In this document: in pieces, positions 1-8,064 of the stretch
Position numbering within the stretch: the stretch's first letter is position 1
How the letters are laid out: the number at the start of each line of letters is the position of its first letter
Translations under genes and position numbers: made by a program
Notes under the pieces: model-generated
Seen by the model: only the letters and a program-made list of their open reading frames with translations
Database searches by the model: none
Told to the model about the DNA's origin: nothing
Origin: Peptoniphilaceae bacterium AM52-5BH
Lineage (GTDB): Bacteria > Bacillota > Clostridia > Tissierellales > Peptoniphilaceae
Length of the DNA: 64,000 nucleotides
NCBI GenBank assembly: GCA_027669155.1
Contig: JAQEDR010000005.1
Location: forward strand, 39,451-103,450
Direction: 5' to 3'

Positions 1-436
1 ATAGCTCTAGGGAATCGTTTTCTGAATTATCAGATTTTTCTTTTTTCTCTTCTGATTGAGGAGTAAGTTCGTTATTTCTTTCTTCATTTTCAAGGACTTC
101 GTCTTCTTTATCTTCTATATTTTCAGGATTTTCTATATTTTCTTCTTCCACTTCATCTTTTTGAGATTCATCATCTAATAAATCTTTTTTATTATCTGCA
201 TCATTAGATTCATTTTGATTGTCTGGGATTTCTTCGTCAATAGATTCGTTATTTTCAAGACTTTCTTGATATTCTGATGGAGGAGTTTCCTCCTTACTAT
301 CGATGTTTGAACTATTAGCATAGGCTAGGCCGTAGTTCATAGTAGAAAAAATTCCCATTCCAATGACTGCTGCTATTAATTTTGTTGGAATCTTTTTATT
401 TCTTTTAACTTCTACTTTACTATTTTCCTTTATCAT
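1..436 (-). CDS. Secreted acidic protein, N-terminal part (cut by window edge)
   Basis: An open frame runs from an ATG at 436 to the window edge with no stop; AAGGAGG lies just upstream. The 145 visible residues show a basic start (MIKENSKVEVKRNKK), a hydrophobic segment (IAAVIGMGIFSTMNYGLAYA) ending in a plausible signal peptidase site, then a long low-complexity stretch rich in Glu, Asp, Asn and Ser. This is the usual front end of a large cell-surface or secreted protein; the functional domains lie outside the window. It shares an operator type with the lacto/galacto-N-biose operon and the PTS operon, so I infer a secreted enzyme or adhesin acting on the same host glycans, such as an endo-alpha-N-acetylgalactosaminidase. 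That function is a guess; the signal peptide and acidic linker are seen directly. Confidence 0.8.
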   Translation of the reverse strand, partial: MIKENSKVEVKRNKKIPTKLIAAVIGMGIFSTMNYGLAYANSSNIDSKEETPPSEYQESLENNESIDEEIPDNQNESNDADNKKDLLDDESQKDEVEEENIENPENIEDKEDEVLENEERNNELTPQSEEKKEKSDNSENDSLEL

Positions 437-462
437 CTAAGCCTCCTTAATTTAATCTGATA

Positions 463-512
463 TGGTAACTACCACTTATCTATATGTTAACATTTTCCTA
501 GATGGATTGCAA
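463..512 (-). promoter_or_regulatory. Promoter with TGGTAACTACCA operator for the secreted protein gene
   Basis: The dyad TGGTAACTACCA sits at 463-474, 26 bases before the start codon. Read on the minus strand, a candidate promoter lies upstream: TTGCAA at 507-512 and TAACAT at 484-489, 17 bp apart, placing the operator just past the transcription start. The same word in the same position relative to the -10 is found at 9510-9521 and 12945-12956. The half-sites (GGTA/TACC) resemble those of HutC-type GntR repressors such as NagR/DasR; the repressor gene is not in the window. Confidence 0.6.
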
Positions 513-624
513 TAGATATTTAAGTTATTTTTGAAAAAATAAGTGAGATTCGAGAAGTTTTTGCTAAAAAAATAATAAAAAAGAGATCTATAAAAAAATA
601 AATAATAAAAGTTATAGGTATTAT

Positions 625-636
625 ATGTAGTAACCA
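625..636. promoter_or_regulatory. Possible distal operator copy (degenerate)
   Basis: ATGTAGTAACCA matches the regulon word TGGTAGTTACCA at 9 of 12 positions and lies 162 bp upstream of the proximal site at 463. It is weak alone; the support is that the other two regulon promoters also have a second site 165 and 189 bp upstream. Confidence 0.3.
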
Positions 637-640
637 TTAG

Positions 641-673
641 AAAAGCACTACTCCGTTAAATAAAGTAGTGCTT
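641..673 (-). terminator. Terminator of the lacto/galacto-N-biose operon
   Basis: Perfect 10-bp stem AAGCACTACT / AGTAGTGCTT at 643-652 and 664-673, followed on the minus strand by TTTTCTAAT. It lies directly after the nucleotidyltransferase stop codon and closes the operon that starts near 9523. Confidence 0.8.
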
Positions 674-677
674 AATT

Positions 678-1595
678 TTATTTCCATATATCTTCAGGAT
701 AAAGATTTTCTTCAAACATCTTCTTAAATGAAGCCTTGGCAGGGGAGAGGTCTTCTCTGTAGGTTATACCTATCCATTTTTCATCTGTTGGAAGTATTGT
801 TATTTCTGCCTTTTCTTCTTCTATTAGCTCTCCTATCATATCAGGTAGTACGTATTCTGCACTGTCTAGTTTATCTTTGTTTTCTTCTAGATATTTTATG
901 AAGTGTTCTTCGCAAAGGTCTATGAAAGCGGGGTAGGAAGCCCACAAGTTCATTGATACTAGGGATTCTAGATTGAGTAGGTCAGAGTCTAGTCCTTCTT
1001 TGCTTGAAAGAGTTCCATTTTCTTCTAGTTTTATTTCGTGTGTTTCTATTATATTTTTTAGTTTGTTGTTGCTATCTCCGACTGAGACTCCTCTTGTGAC
1101 AGTTCCGTTGTCTGAGAGGGTGTTTTTTAGCTTGTAGCCTGCCATGGCGATTTGAAGTTTATTATCTTCCTTCTCATCATGATTTACTAAAAAGCTATGG
1201 AGGTCTTTGAAGACTTCCTTGCCATAGTAATCGTCAGCATTTATTATTAGGAAGGGTTCATTTACAAGGTCTTTGGTCGCAAGGACTGCGTCTACTGTAC
1301 CCCAAGGTTTCTTCCTATCCTTAGGACTTTCAAATCCGTTAGGTAGCCTCATGTCCTGGTAGGCGTATTCTACATCGATTATTTTTTCTATTCTATTACC
1401 GATTATTTCTTTGAAATCTTTTTCTATTTCTTCTCTTATGATAAAGACAACCTTATTAAAGCCTGCCTTCATCGCATCGTAGATGGAATAGTCTATGATT
1501 GTATAGCCATTATCATCCATTTTTGCTAGTTGCTTGATTCCTGCTCCGTATCTTGAGCCTATTCCTGCTGCAAGTACTACGAGTGTTGTATTCAT
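678..1595 (-). CDS. Sugar-phosphate nucleotidyltransferase (putative hexose-1-phosphate uridylyltransferase)
   Basis: A 305-aa protein with the nucleotidyltransferase signature LAAGIGSRYGAGIKQL near the start and the metal-binding NADDYYG motif around residue 120. It is the last gene of the galacto-N-biose operon, 2 nt after galE. Phosphorolysis of lacto/galacto-N-biose yields Gal-1-phosphate, which must enter the UDP-sugar pool before GalE can act. I infer that this enzyme makes UDP-Gal or UDP-Glc from UTP, in place of the GalT-type transferase used in bifidobacteria. The fold is clear; sugar and nucleotide specificity cannot be read from the sequence. Its length fits the cytoplasmic single-domain family better than GlmU, because no hexapeptide repeats are visible. 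Confidence 0.75.
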   Translation of the reverse strand: MNTTLVVLAAGIGSRYGAGIKQLAKMDDNGYTIIDYSIYDAMKAGFNKVVFIIREEIEKDFKEIIGNRIEKIIDVEYAYQDMRLPNGFESPKDRKKPWGTVDAVLATKDLVNEPFLIINADDYYGKEVFKDLHSFLVNHDEKEDNKLQIAMAGYKLKNTLSDNGTVTRGVSVGDSNNKLKNIIETHEIKLEENGTLSSKEGLDSDLLNLESLVSMNLWASYPAFIDLCEEHFIKYLEENKDKLDSAEYVLPDMIGELIEEEKAEITILPTDEKWIGITYREDLSPAKASFKKMFEENLYPEDIWK

Positions 1596-1597
1596 TT

Positions 1598-2623
1598 TTA
1601 CTCTCCTTGTTCATATCCATTTGGGTTTTGTGATTGCCATCTCCATGAGTCTTCACACATTTCTTCTATTCCATTTTCTGCTATCCAGCCTAGAACATCT
1701 TTGGCCTTTTTTGCATCTGCAAAGCATTTGGCTATGTCTCCTTCACGTCTAGGACCTATCTCGTAAGGAACATCTCTTCCGCTAGCTTTCTCGAAGGCCT
1801 TTACCACATCGAGGACTGAGTATCCATTTCCTGTAGCGAGATTTATTATCTCGACCCCATTAAGCTCATCGATTTTATCAACTGCTAGGACATGGCCCTT
1901 GGCAAGGTCTACTACGTGGATGTAGTCTCTTACTCCAGTTCCGTCATGGGTATCGTAGTCATCACCGAAAACTGACAAGTGATCTAGCTTTCCTATAGCC
2001 ACTTGGGAAATATAAGGAAGGAGGTTGTTTGGAATTCCCTTTGGGTCTTCGCCAATCCTTCCAGACTTATGGGCTCCGATTGGGTTAAAGTATCTTAAAA
2101 GAACTACCTTCCATTCTGGATCTGCTGTGTGAAGGTCTGTCATAATTTGCTCCATCATAGACTTAGACCAGCCGTAAGGGTTGGTACACTCGCCTTTTGG
2201 GAAGTCTTCTGTGATAGGAACTCTTTCGGGATCTCCGTAGACTGTTGCTGATGAAGAAAATATTATGTTTTTGCAGCTTACTTCTCTCATAACTTCAAGC
2301 AGTGTTAGGGTTCCTGTGATATTATTGTGATAGTATTCTAGGGGTTTTTTTACTGATTCTCCCACAGCCTTAAGGGCTGCACAGTGGATTACTACATCAA
2401 TTTTATCTTTTATAAAAACATCTTTTAGACTTTTCTTATCTAGAATATCTGCTTCGTAGAAATTAGGACTTTTACCTGTAATCTCTGCGACTCTTTTAAC
2501 AGCAAGCTTGGAAGAGTTGGATAAGTTATCGTATAAGCTTACATTGTAGTCTTTTTCTAAAAGCTCTACAGCTATATGAGAGCCAATATATCCAGCTCCT
2601 CCGGTTATTAGTACGTTTTTCAT
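1598..2623 (-). CDS. galE: UDP-glucose 4-epimerase
   Basis: A 341-aa short-chain dehydrogenase-type epimerase. The N-terminus has the NAD-binding GxxGxxG motif (TGGAGYIGSH), followed by the FSSSATVYG serine segment and the catalytic pair Tyr150-x3-Lys154 (NPYGWSK). An upstream in-frame ATG exists at 2638, but AGAGGAG lies at the right distance before the ATG at 2623, and starting there gives the canonical KNVLITGG beginning. It interconverts UDP-Gal and UDP-Glc, letting galactose released from lacto/galacto-N-biose enter glycolysis or cell-wall synthesis. The Leloir kinase and transferase genes are not in the operon. Confidence 0.95.
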   Translation of the reverse strand: MKNVLITGGAGYIGSHIAVELLEKDYNVSLYDNLSNSSKLAVKRVAEITGKSPNFYEADILDKKSLKDVFIKDKIDVVIHCAALKAVGESVKKPLEYYHNNITGTLTLLEVMREVSCKNIIFSSSATVYGDPERVPITEDFPKGECTNPYGWSKSMMEQIMTDLHTADPEWKVVLLRYFNPIGAHKSGRIGEDPKGIPNNLLPYISQVAIGKLDHLSVFGDDYDTHDGTGVRDYIHVVDLAKGHVLAVDKIDELNGVEIINLATGNGYSVLDVVKAFEKASGRDVPYEIGPRREGDIAKCFADAKKAKDVLGWIAENGIEEMCEDSWRWQSQNPNGYEQGE

Positions 2624-2634
2624 GAAATCTCCTC

Positions 2635-3735
2635 TCATAGAAGAATATTTTCTTGGGAGTCCTTATCGAAAAAGTGCATTTTTTCTTCGTCTAGGTATAG
2701 TTTAACCTCTTGGCCTTTGCTTAAATTCTCATCCATGCTCAAAACAGCGTTAATCTTTTCGCCCTTCGCATCTAAATAGACGTATTGTTGGGCACCTAGT
2801 AGCTCGATAAATGTAACCAGGCCAACTATAGAAGATTCGGTCTTTCTAAAATCGCTGTATATATGCTCAGGTCTGATACCTAAAACTAATTCTTTGTTTA
2901 AATATCCCTTGGATTTTATTTGATCTCCCTTATTATTTGATATATGGAATTTGATATTATCATTTACCATATAGTAATTATCTTCTTCTACTACTACTTT
3001 ACCATTAATCAGATTCATTTGTGGAGAGCCTATAAAAGTTGCCACAAACAAGTTTTCAGGTTTGGAGTAAACATTTACTGGACTGTCAACTTGCTTGATT
3101 ATTCCATCTTGCATGATTACGATTCTATCGGCCATAGTCATAGCTTCAGTCTGATCGTGGGTTACGTAGATAAAGGTCGTATCTAGTTGTTCATGAAGTT
3201 TTGAGATTTCTGCTCTTGTTTGAACTCTTAGTTTGGCATCCAAGTTACTCAATGGCTCATCCATTAGGAAAACTTGAGGGTCTCTAACTATAGCTCTACC
3301 AAGGGCAACTCTTTGCCTTTGACCACCAGATAGGGCCTGAGGCTTTCTATCAAGATAGTTTTCAAGTCCTAGGACTTCTGCGGCTGCCTTTACTTTCTTG
3401 TCTATTGCATCCTTTGGAACTTTTGCAATCCTTAGGGCATAGCTCATATTTTCTTTGACTGTCATTTGAGGGTAGAGGGCATAGTTTTGAAATACCATGG
3501 CTATGTCTCTATCCTTTGGCTCGACGTTGTTTACTAGTTTATCTCCGATGTAAAGCTCGCCTTTGGATATTTCTTCAAGTCCTGCTACCATTCTTAAGGT
3601 TGTAGACTTACCACAACCTGATGGTCCAACGAATACTACGAACTCTTCATCCTTTATCTCTAAGTTAAAATCTTTTACTGCTGTAAATTCATTATCATAT
3701 ATTTTATAGATATGGTCGAATTTTAATCCTGCCAT
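2635..3735 (-). CDS. ABC transporter ATP-binding protein, MsmK/UgpC/MalK type
   Basis: A 366-aa ATPase of the carbohydrate-importer class with Walker [10 protein letters not shown] (about residue 38), Q-loop FQNYALYP, signature LSGGQRQRV, Walker B VFLMDEP and the switch His in YVTHD. The C-terminal ~130 residues form the MalK-type regulatory (OB/TOBE) domain, including LGIRPEHIY. It energises the two permeases encoded upstream. Many Firmicutes share one MsmX ATPase among several sugar importers; this one lies in its own transporter operon, so it may be dedicated. The RBS AGGAGG precedes the start, and the stop overlaps the longer, unlikely galE start. Confidence 0.93.
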   Translation of the reverse strand: MAGLKFDHIYKIYDNEFTAVKDFNLEIKDEEFVVFVGPSGCGKSTTLRMVAGLEEISKGELYIGDKLVNNVEPKDRDIAMVFQNYALYPQMTVKENMSYALRIAKVPKDAIDKKVKAAAEVLGLENYLDRKPQALSGGQRQRVALGRAIVRDPQVFLMDEPLSNLDAKLRVQTRAEISKLHEQLDTTFIYVTHDQTEAMTMADRIVIMQDGIIKQVDSPVNVYSKPENLFVATFIGSPQMNLINGKVVVEEDNYYMVNDNIKFHISNNKGDQIKSKGYLNKELVLGIRPEHIYSDFRKTESSIVGLVTFIELLGAQQYVYLDAKGEKINAVLSMDENLSKGQEVKLYLDEEKMHFFDKDSQENILL

Positions 3736-3744
3736 ATAAGCCTC

Positions 3745-3924
3745 CTAAGCGTGTCTTCTGTTGTATAGGTATAAAACTAAAAGCAAAATGGCAAGGGATA
3801 GGAATTGAATAAGAAGTGGTCCATATCCTGCTTTTCTATGTCCTAGAAATTGTAAAACAACACCTACTACAAACAATATTAAAAGTATTAGATTGTCTAT
3901 TTTTCTCTTTTTATAATAATCCAT
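3745..3924 (-). CDS. Small two-helix membrane protein in the galacto-N-biose operon
   Basis: A 59-aa frame found in the gap between the phosphorylase and the ATPase. It starts MDYYKKRKIDN, has a first hydrophobic helix (residues 12-27), a short polar loop GHRKAGYG and a second helix (37-53), and ends YNRRHA. A GAGGAA ribosome site overlaps the phosphorylase stop, and the stop codon abuts the ATPase RBS, so it is packed like a translated operon gene. It may belong to the small family annotated DUF6903, which I recall near such phosphorylase genes, but I cannot confirm this. Function unknown; a small transporter accessory subunit is possible. Confidence 0.75.
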   Translation of the reverse strand: MDYYKKRKIDNLILLILFVVGVVLQFLGHRKAGYGPLLIQFLSLAILLLVLYLYNRRHA

Positions 3925-3926
3925 AA

Positions 3927-6086
3927 TTATTCCTCAAACCAAATCAAGTCGCCGGCTTCGATTTCTACTTCATGACTATTTCCCTTACCGTCATAAACTA
4001 TAGATTTGACATCATCGGTTGAGTTGTTTATGACACAATATTTAGAAAGATCAGGATAGGCCGCTACTTCTAGCCTTAAGTCTTTGGCAAAGTATTTTTC
4101 TAAGTCATCTTCCTTGTGAGCAACGTAGTGGATGGCTCTTTTTAGAAGTCTGGTATTTTCTAGGCTGTAGGCAAGTCCCATAGCATAGAAGCTCCTTCCT
4201 TTTCCGTATTCATTTGCTGCCATTTGAACTTCGTTGTTAGCATATTTTAGGATTTGAGTTTTGTCAGATATGGCGTATACATTAGGTCTTTCTTCGCCAT
4301 AGACATAGTCTTTTAGGTCTTTGGTTATGAAGTGATCTTCTATTTCGTTGATGAAGTATCTATCATATCCTTGAGAAAATCCCTTTTCTACATCAACTCC
4401 CATAACATCTGCGAGTTGGAAGAATCTTCCTTGGTGTTGGTAAGCTGTTGGATCTCCGATTCCTATAAAGCCTCCGCCTTCGTATACGAATTTTCTAAGA
4501 TTTGTAAGAACTTCAGGATCTAGGAAGCTATCTCCACCAGAAAATGCTGTGTAGGCATCTCCTGCATTGATAATTACATCTATATCCTCATCAATTCCAG
4601 CCTTAACATCATCGAAGTTTATGAAAGTAACCTCCATATCCATTCCAGAAAGAGCTTCCATCATACCGCTGTAGGAGTATCCTAGTTTGAACCATTTGCC
4701 GTGGGCTACTACATAGGCTCCCCAGGTTCTAATTTTTCCCCAAGAGTTAAGGATTGCGACCTTGCATGACTTGTAAGCTGTAGCCTTGGAAGAAATGTCG
4801 TGGATTTCTCTAAATTCGTCAGCTACTTTTGTAATGTAGTCTATAAATTTTGGGAACTTGTATGCGAGAGATAGGTAGCCACCATAGCCAATCCTATCTA
4901 GGGGAGATCTTAGCAAGGCTCTCCTTGCCTTAACCCAATTATCTTTAGCCTCTATTGATGGGTCGTTTCCTTCGTAGAATTCATCAGGGAAGAAATAAGG
5001 GAGGAATCTTCCTTCTGTCATTGGGACATCTATATCAGAAATTATTCTAAGAGTTGCTCCATCTCCTACAGATCCTACTACTCCGTCAAGTCCTATATTT
5101 TTGAAATACTTACCGTAAGGTTCGGTTCCAATCCAATGGTCACCCAAAAACATAATCGCTTTTTTATTGTATTTGTGAACTAGGTCGACTAGTCTTTTAG
5201 CTTTGCTAGACACGTATTTTTGTTGGAAGTCGATGTAGTCCAAGTATCTTTTGCTTGGGATTCTGTAATTGCTGTTGTAGAAGCCTTGGTCTATGAAGTC
5301 TTCGCTCGTGAGCCTATAGCCGTATTCTTTCTCAAACTCTAATATAGCTTCTGGCGAAACACTATTTGAGTAGCCAAACCAGTCTACATATTTTTCCTTG
5401 GCATCTTCATTAAATATAAGAGAGAATTGATAGAAGAAGGTAGTAAATCTTACTACATCTGTCTTAGGATTTTCCTTTAACCAATTTTCTAAATTTTCTT
5501 CAACAAACTTGCTCGATTTCTCATATCTTACATCGAAAGGAATATGGTGGGCTACTTCATCGCCCCAATCGTTGGTAATATGGTTATACATTTGCACTGG
5601 ATCCCAAATACCATAGGCTAGGAAGTTTACTGTATAGACATGGTAGGGAATGGTCTTTACACTTACGATATTTTTCTCTTTATCGACTTCCCAATCATCG
5701 CGACTTACGACTTCTCCTAGGGTCCTGTCGTATACTTCCCACCAATCCTTAGGCTCATAATCATAGTCTGCTATGATTTGTTCTGGATAGTAGCCTTTTA
5801 GGAAAGAAATTTCGGTTGTACCTTCAGTAGCTGTTATAAAATCGCTTATCAAGAAATATCTTGATCTTTCGAAAGGAACAGTTTCTGCAAAGTCATTGTG
5901 GCCCCTGCTTGGAAAGAAGTTTGTGTATATATCAACGCCTTCTATGTCTTTGATATCTTCTGGAAGATAGGTTCCATCAGAGTCTCTTATGGCATCTGCT
6001 CCTAGTTTTTCTAGCATTTCAATAGTTTCATCGTAAAAATTAGCTTCGCTTGGAAGGGTCAATCTTCCTCTTTTTTTATCAATCAT
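3927..6086 (-). CDS. lnpA: 1,3-beta-galactosyl-N-acetylhexosamine phosphorylase (GH112)
   Basis: A 719-aa cytoplasmic enzyme with features of the GH112 lacto-N-biose/galacto-N-biose phosphorylases. It begins with the typical KKRGRLTLPSE segment, has the FFPSRGHNDF block near residue 60, and carries the conserved FLGDHWIGTEPY block whose Asp316 fits the general acid. The C-terminal third has the Rossmann-like and beta domains typical of the family. It splits Gal-beta-1,3-GlcNAc or Gal-beta-1,3-GalNAc with phosphate to give Gal-1-phosphate and free HexNAc. Overlap of 4 nt with the preceding permease gene shows tight coupling to uptake. Whether it prefers the mucin-derived or milk-derived disaccharide cannot be told from sequence. 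Confidence 0.95.
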   Translation of the reverse strand: MIDKKRGRLTLPSEANFYDETIEMLEKLGADAIRDSDGTYLPEDIKDIEGVDIYTNFFPSRGHNDFAETVPFERSRYFLISDFITATEGTTEISFLKGYYPEQIIADYDYEPKDWWEVYDRTLGEVVSRDDWEVDKEKNIVSVKTIPYHVYTVNFLAYGIWDPVQMYNHITNDWGDEVAHHIPFDVRYEKSSKFVEENLENWLKENPKTDVVRFTTFFYQFSLIFNEDAKEKYVDWFGYSNSVSPEAILEFEKEYGYRLTSEDFIDQGFYNSNYRIPSKRYLDYIDFQQKYVSSKAKRLVDLVHKYNKKAIMFLGDHWIGTEPYGKYFKNIGLDGVVGSVGDGATLRIISDIDVPMTEGRFLPYFFPDEFYEGNDPSIEAKDNWVKARRALLRSPLDRIGYGGYLSLAYKFPKFIDYITKVADEFREIHDISSKATAYKSCKVAILNSWGKIRTWGAYVVAHGKWFKLGYSYSGMMEALSGMDMEVTFINFDDVKAGIDEDIDVIINAGDAYTAFSGGDSFLDPEVLTNLRKFVYEGGGFIGIGDPTAYQHQGRFFQLADVMGVDVEKGFSQGYDRYFINEIEDHFITKDLKDYVYGEERPNVYAISDKTQILKYANNEVQMAANEYGKGRSFYAMGLAYSLENTRLLKRAIHYVAHKEDDLEKYFAKDLRLEVAAYPDLSKYCVINNSTDDVKSIVYDGKGNSHEVEIEAGDLIWFEE

Positions 6087-6937
6087 CCTTTATCTCCTCC
6101 TACCATCATTCCTTCGGTGAGTTGTTTTTGTACTAGTATATAAATAATAAGTGTTGGTATCATAACGATTACAAGTCCTGCGTACAATCTTCCATAATTT
6201 GCCGCTCCTCTTGCAGCTTGTTGTAGGTTGATAAGACCTACTGGAAGGGTTCTTTTTTCTGGATCTGTCATTAGGGTTAAGGCTAAGATATATTCATTCC
6301 AGAAACTTAAAAAGTTAAACAAGATAACTGTAATTACAGCAGGTTTTGCCATAGGAATCATTATATCAATCATTGTTCTAAAGTATCCTGCTCCATCGAT
6401 GTAGGCTGCTTCCTCATATGATTTACTTATTGCAGAAAAGAAATTGGTCAATAAGTAAACCGTAAAAGGAACAGCAGTCGAAGCATAGATTAAGGCTAGG
6501 ACGAATCTATTATTTAACAAGCTTGTTGGAAGAAATTTTGAGACGTTTCTTACCATCAAGAATATAGGGATAACTATATAAGATAAGTTTATGAAAAGCC
6601 CTGCTTTTACGTAAGAATTTACAAACTTTCTTCCCTTAAAGTTCATCCTAGCGAGGATATAGGAAAAAGGAAGAGCAATTATCAAAAGTATGGCCAAGGC
6701 TGTCGCTGTAACTACTAGGGAATTTATAAAATAATCACCCATATTAGCAGCAGACCAAGCATCTTTGAAGTTATCGAGATAGAATCCAAGAGGGAGGGCC
6801 CAAGGATTGCCATAAAATTCTGGATTAGTCTTAACCGATGCCATAAAAACCCAAGCTACTGGGATAATAATAGATAGGGCGAATATGGCAAGGCATAGGT
6901 ATATAAAAATATTAAAAATATTTACTTTTTTCTTCAT
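6083..6937 (-). CDS. ABC sugar transporter permease, MalG type
   Basis: A 284-aa inner-membrane protein with six predicted helices and the binding-protein-dependent permease EAA loop (SYEEAAYIDGAGYFRTMIDIMIPMAKP), where the ATPase docks. The N-terminal helix and PWALPLGFYLDNF segment are typical of the MalG/CUT1 half. It pairs with the permease encoded 10 nt upstream, and its gene overlaps the phosphorylase gene by 4 nt. Inferred substrate: lacto-N-biose or galacto-N-biose, from the operon. Confidence 0.92.
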   Translation of the reverse strand: MKKKVNIFNIFIYLCLAIFALSIIIPVAWVFMASVKTNPEFYGNPWALPLGFYLDNFKDAWSAANMGDYFINSLVVTATALAILLIIALPFSYILARMNFKGRKFVNSYVKAGLFINLSYIVIPIFLMVRNVSKFLPTSLLNNRFVLALIYASTAVPFTVYLLTNFFSAISKSYEEAAYIDGAGYFRTMIDIMIPMAKPAVITVILFNFLSFWNEYILALTLMTDPEKRTLPVGLINLQQAARGAANYGRLYAGLVIVMIPTLIIYILVQKQLTEGMMVGGDKG

Positions 6938-6946
6938 AATATTCTC

Positions 6947-7837
6947 CTAGTATTGTAAAATATCTCTCTTGCTTAGCTTATGGATAATAGCTGATAGGAT
7001 AAAAGAGAAAAGGAAAACTACAACACCTATAGCAAGACCATATCCAAAAGATGAATTGGTGTAAGCTTGTTCGTATTGGTAGTTAAGAAGTGTTAGACTT
7101 GCTCCGTCAGGACCTCCACCAGTTAGGGCCTTTATAATCTGAAAGGCTATGTTTATATTAGAAATTACATAAAAGGTTAGGGTTGTCCTTATAGTTTCCC
7201 AAGTGAGTGGGAGGGTAATGTCAAAGAATTGCCTCACTCTTCCGGCTCCGTCAAGATTTGCAGCTTCATAAAGATGCTCAGGAATCTGACTCATAGTTGA
7301 CATATACATAACCATATAATAACCTATCGCTTGCCAAATCATTGCAAAGGCAATCGAATAAACAACATACATCCTATCTCCAAGGAGGGGGATGTTGGTG
7401 TGATTTTCATTAAACAATCTCAAAAATCCATTGATAAGTCCTTGGTCCATTCCGTAGATTGCTGCAAATATAGATGCAATAACAGCTATGGATAAGATGT
7501 TTGGAATGTAGAAAATAATCCTAAAGAAATTTCTGCCCTTAAGCTTTTCTCTAGATAAGACAGAGGCGAAAATAATTGCAAGAAACATAGTGACAATTGT
7601 AACTATAACTATTAAAAAGATTGTGTTTTGAAAAGATCTAATAAAATTATTATCCTTTAGCAGTAACTTAAAGTTATTTAAGCCTACAAAAGTTTTCTTA
7701 CCAGATAAGCCCCCGGTCTTAAAGAGGGATTCGTAGAAGACGCTTATTGCAGGATATACCATAAAGATTGTGTAAAGAATCAAGGATGGCAAAAGACCTG
7801 TTATAATAAATCTCTTCTTCTCTTTACTATTTTTCAT
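6947..7837 (-). CDS. ABC sugar transporter permease, MalF type
   Basis: A 296-aa CUT1 permease, the first of the pair. It has an N-terminal cytoplasmic lead (MKNSKEKKR), six helices and an EAA loop (LYEAANLDGAGRVRQFFDITLPLTWE). An AAGGAGTC site precedes the start and directly follows the U-run of the 7851-8056 structured element, so its translation and abundance may depend on read-through of that element. Together with the MalG-type subunit and ATPase it forms the disaccharide importer. Confidence 0.92.
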   Translation of the reverse strand: MKNSKEKKRFIITGLLPSLILYTIFMVYPAISVFYESLFKTGGLSGKKTFVGLNNFKLLLKDNNFIRSFQNTIFLIVIVTIVTMFLAIIFASVLSREKLKGRNFFRIIFYIPNILSIAVIASIFAAIYGMDQGLINGFLRLFNENHTNIPLLGDRMYVVYSIAFAMIWQAIGYYMVMYMSTMSQIPEHLYEAANLDGAGRVRQFFDITLPLTWETIRTTLTFYVISNINIAFQIIKALTGGGPDGASLTLLNYQYEQAYTNSSFGYGLAIGVVVFLFSFILSAIIHKLSKRDILQY

Positions 7838-7850
7838 ATTGACTCCTTAT

Positions 7851-8056
7851 AAAAAAAGGGTTGTTGCAAAATTATGAATAATCATCGTTCCTTCGTTAGA
7901 AGGTTCTCTTAGGAAATTTTACCTCTCCGGGCCGGTAAGGCCTATTATTGCCTGCCTGCTGATGGAGGCTTATAGCCCGTCGGCTCGGTGAGACTTTCCG
8001 TGGAGGTTCTTCTAACGATGATGGAACGATTTATTCATTCGGCAACAGTCCCTTAA
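7851..8056 (-). other. Long branched structured RNA element between binding-protein and permease genes
   Basis: The 227-nt gap is almost filled by one large foldback. On the plus strand four blocks pair in order: GGG (7858-7860) with CCC (8050-8052), TGTTGC (7862-7867) with GCAACA (8042-8047), ATGAATAA (7874-7881) with TTATTCAT (8031-8038), ATCGTTCC (7884-7891) with GGAACGAT (8023-8030); a fifth, TCGTTAGAAG (7893-7902) with CTTCTAACGA (8009-8018), closes a GC-rich head of about 105 nt. The head has further hairpins such as GGCC-TTACC-GGCC. In transcript sense the arm ends in seven U residues. It starts 9 nt after the binding-protein stop, so it can act as a partial terminator and mRNA stabiliser. 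Alternatives are a dispersed palindromic repeat or an unknown ncRNA class. Confidence 0.75.
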
Positions 8057-8064
8057 TTTTCTAA

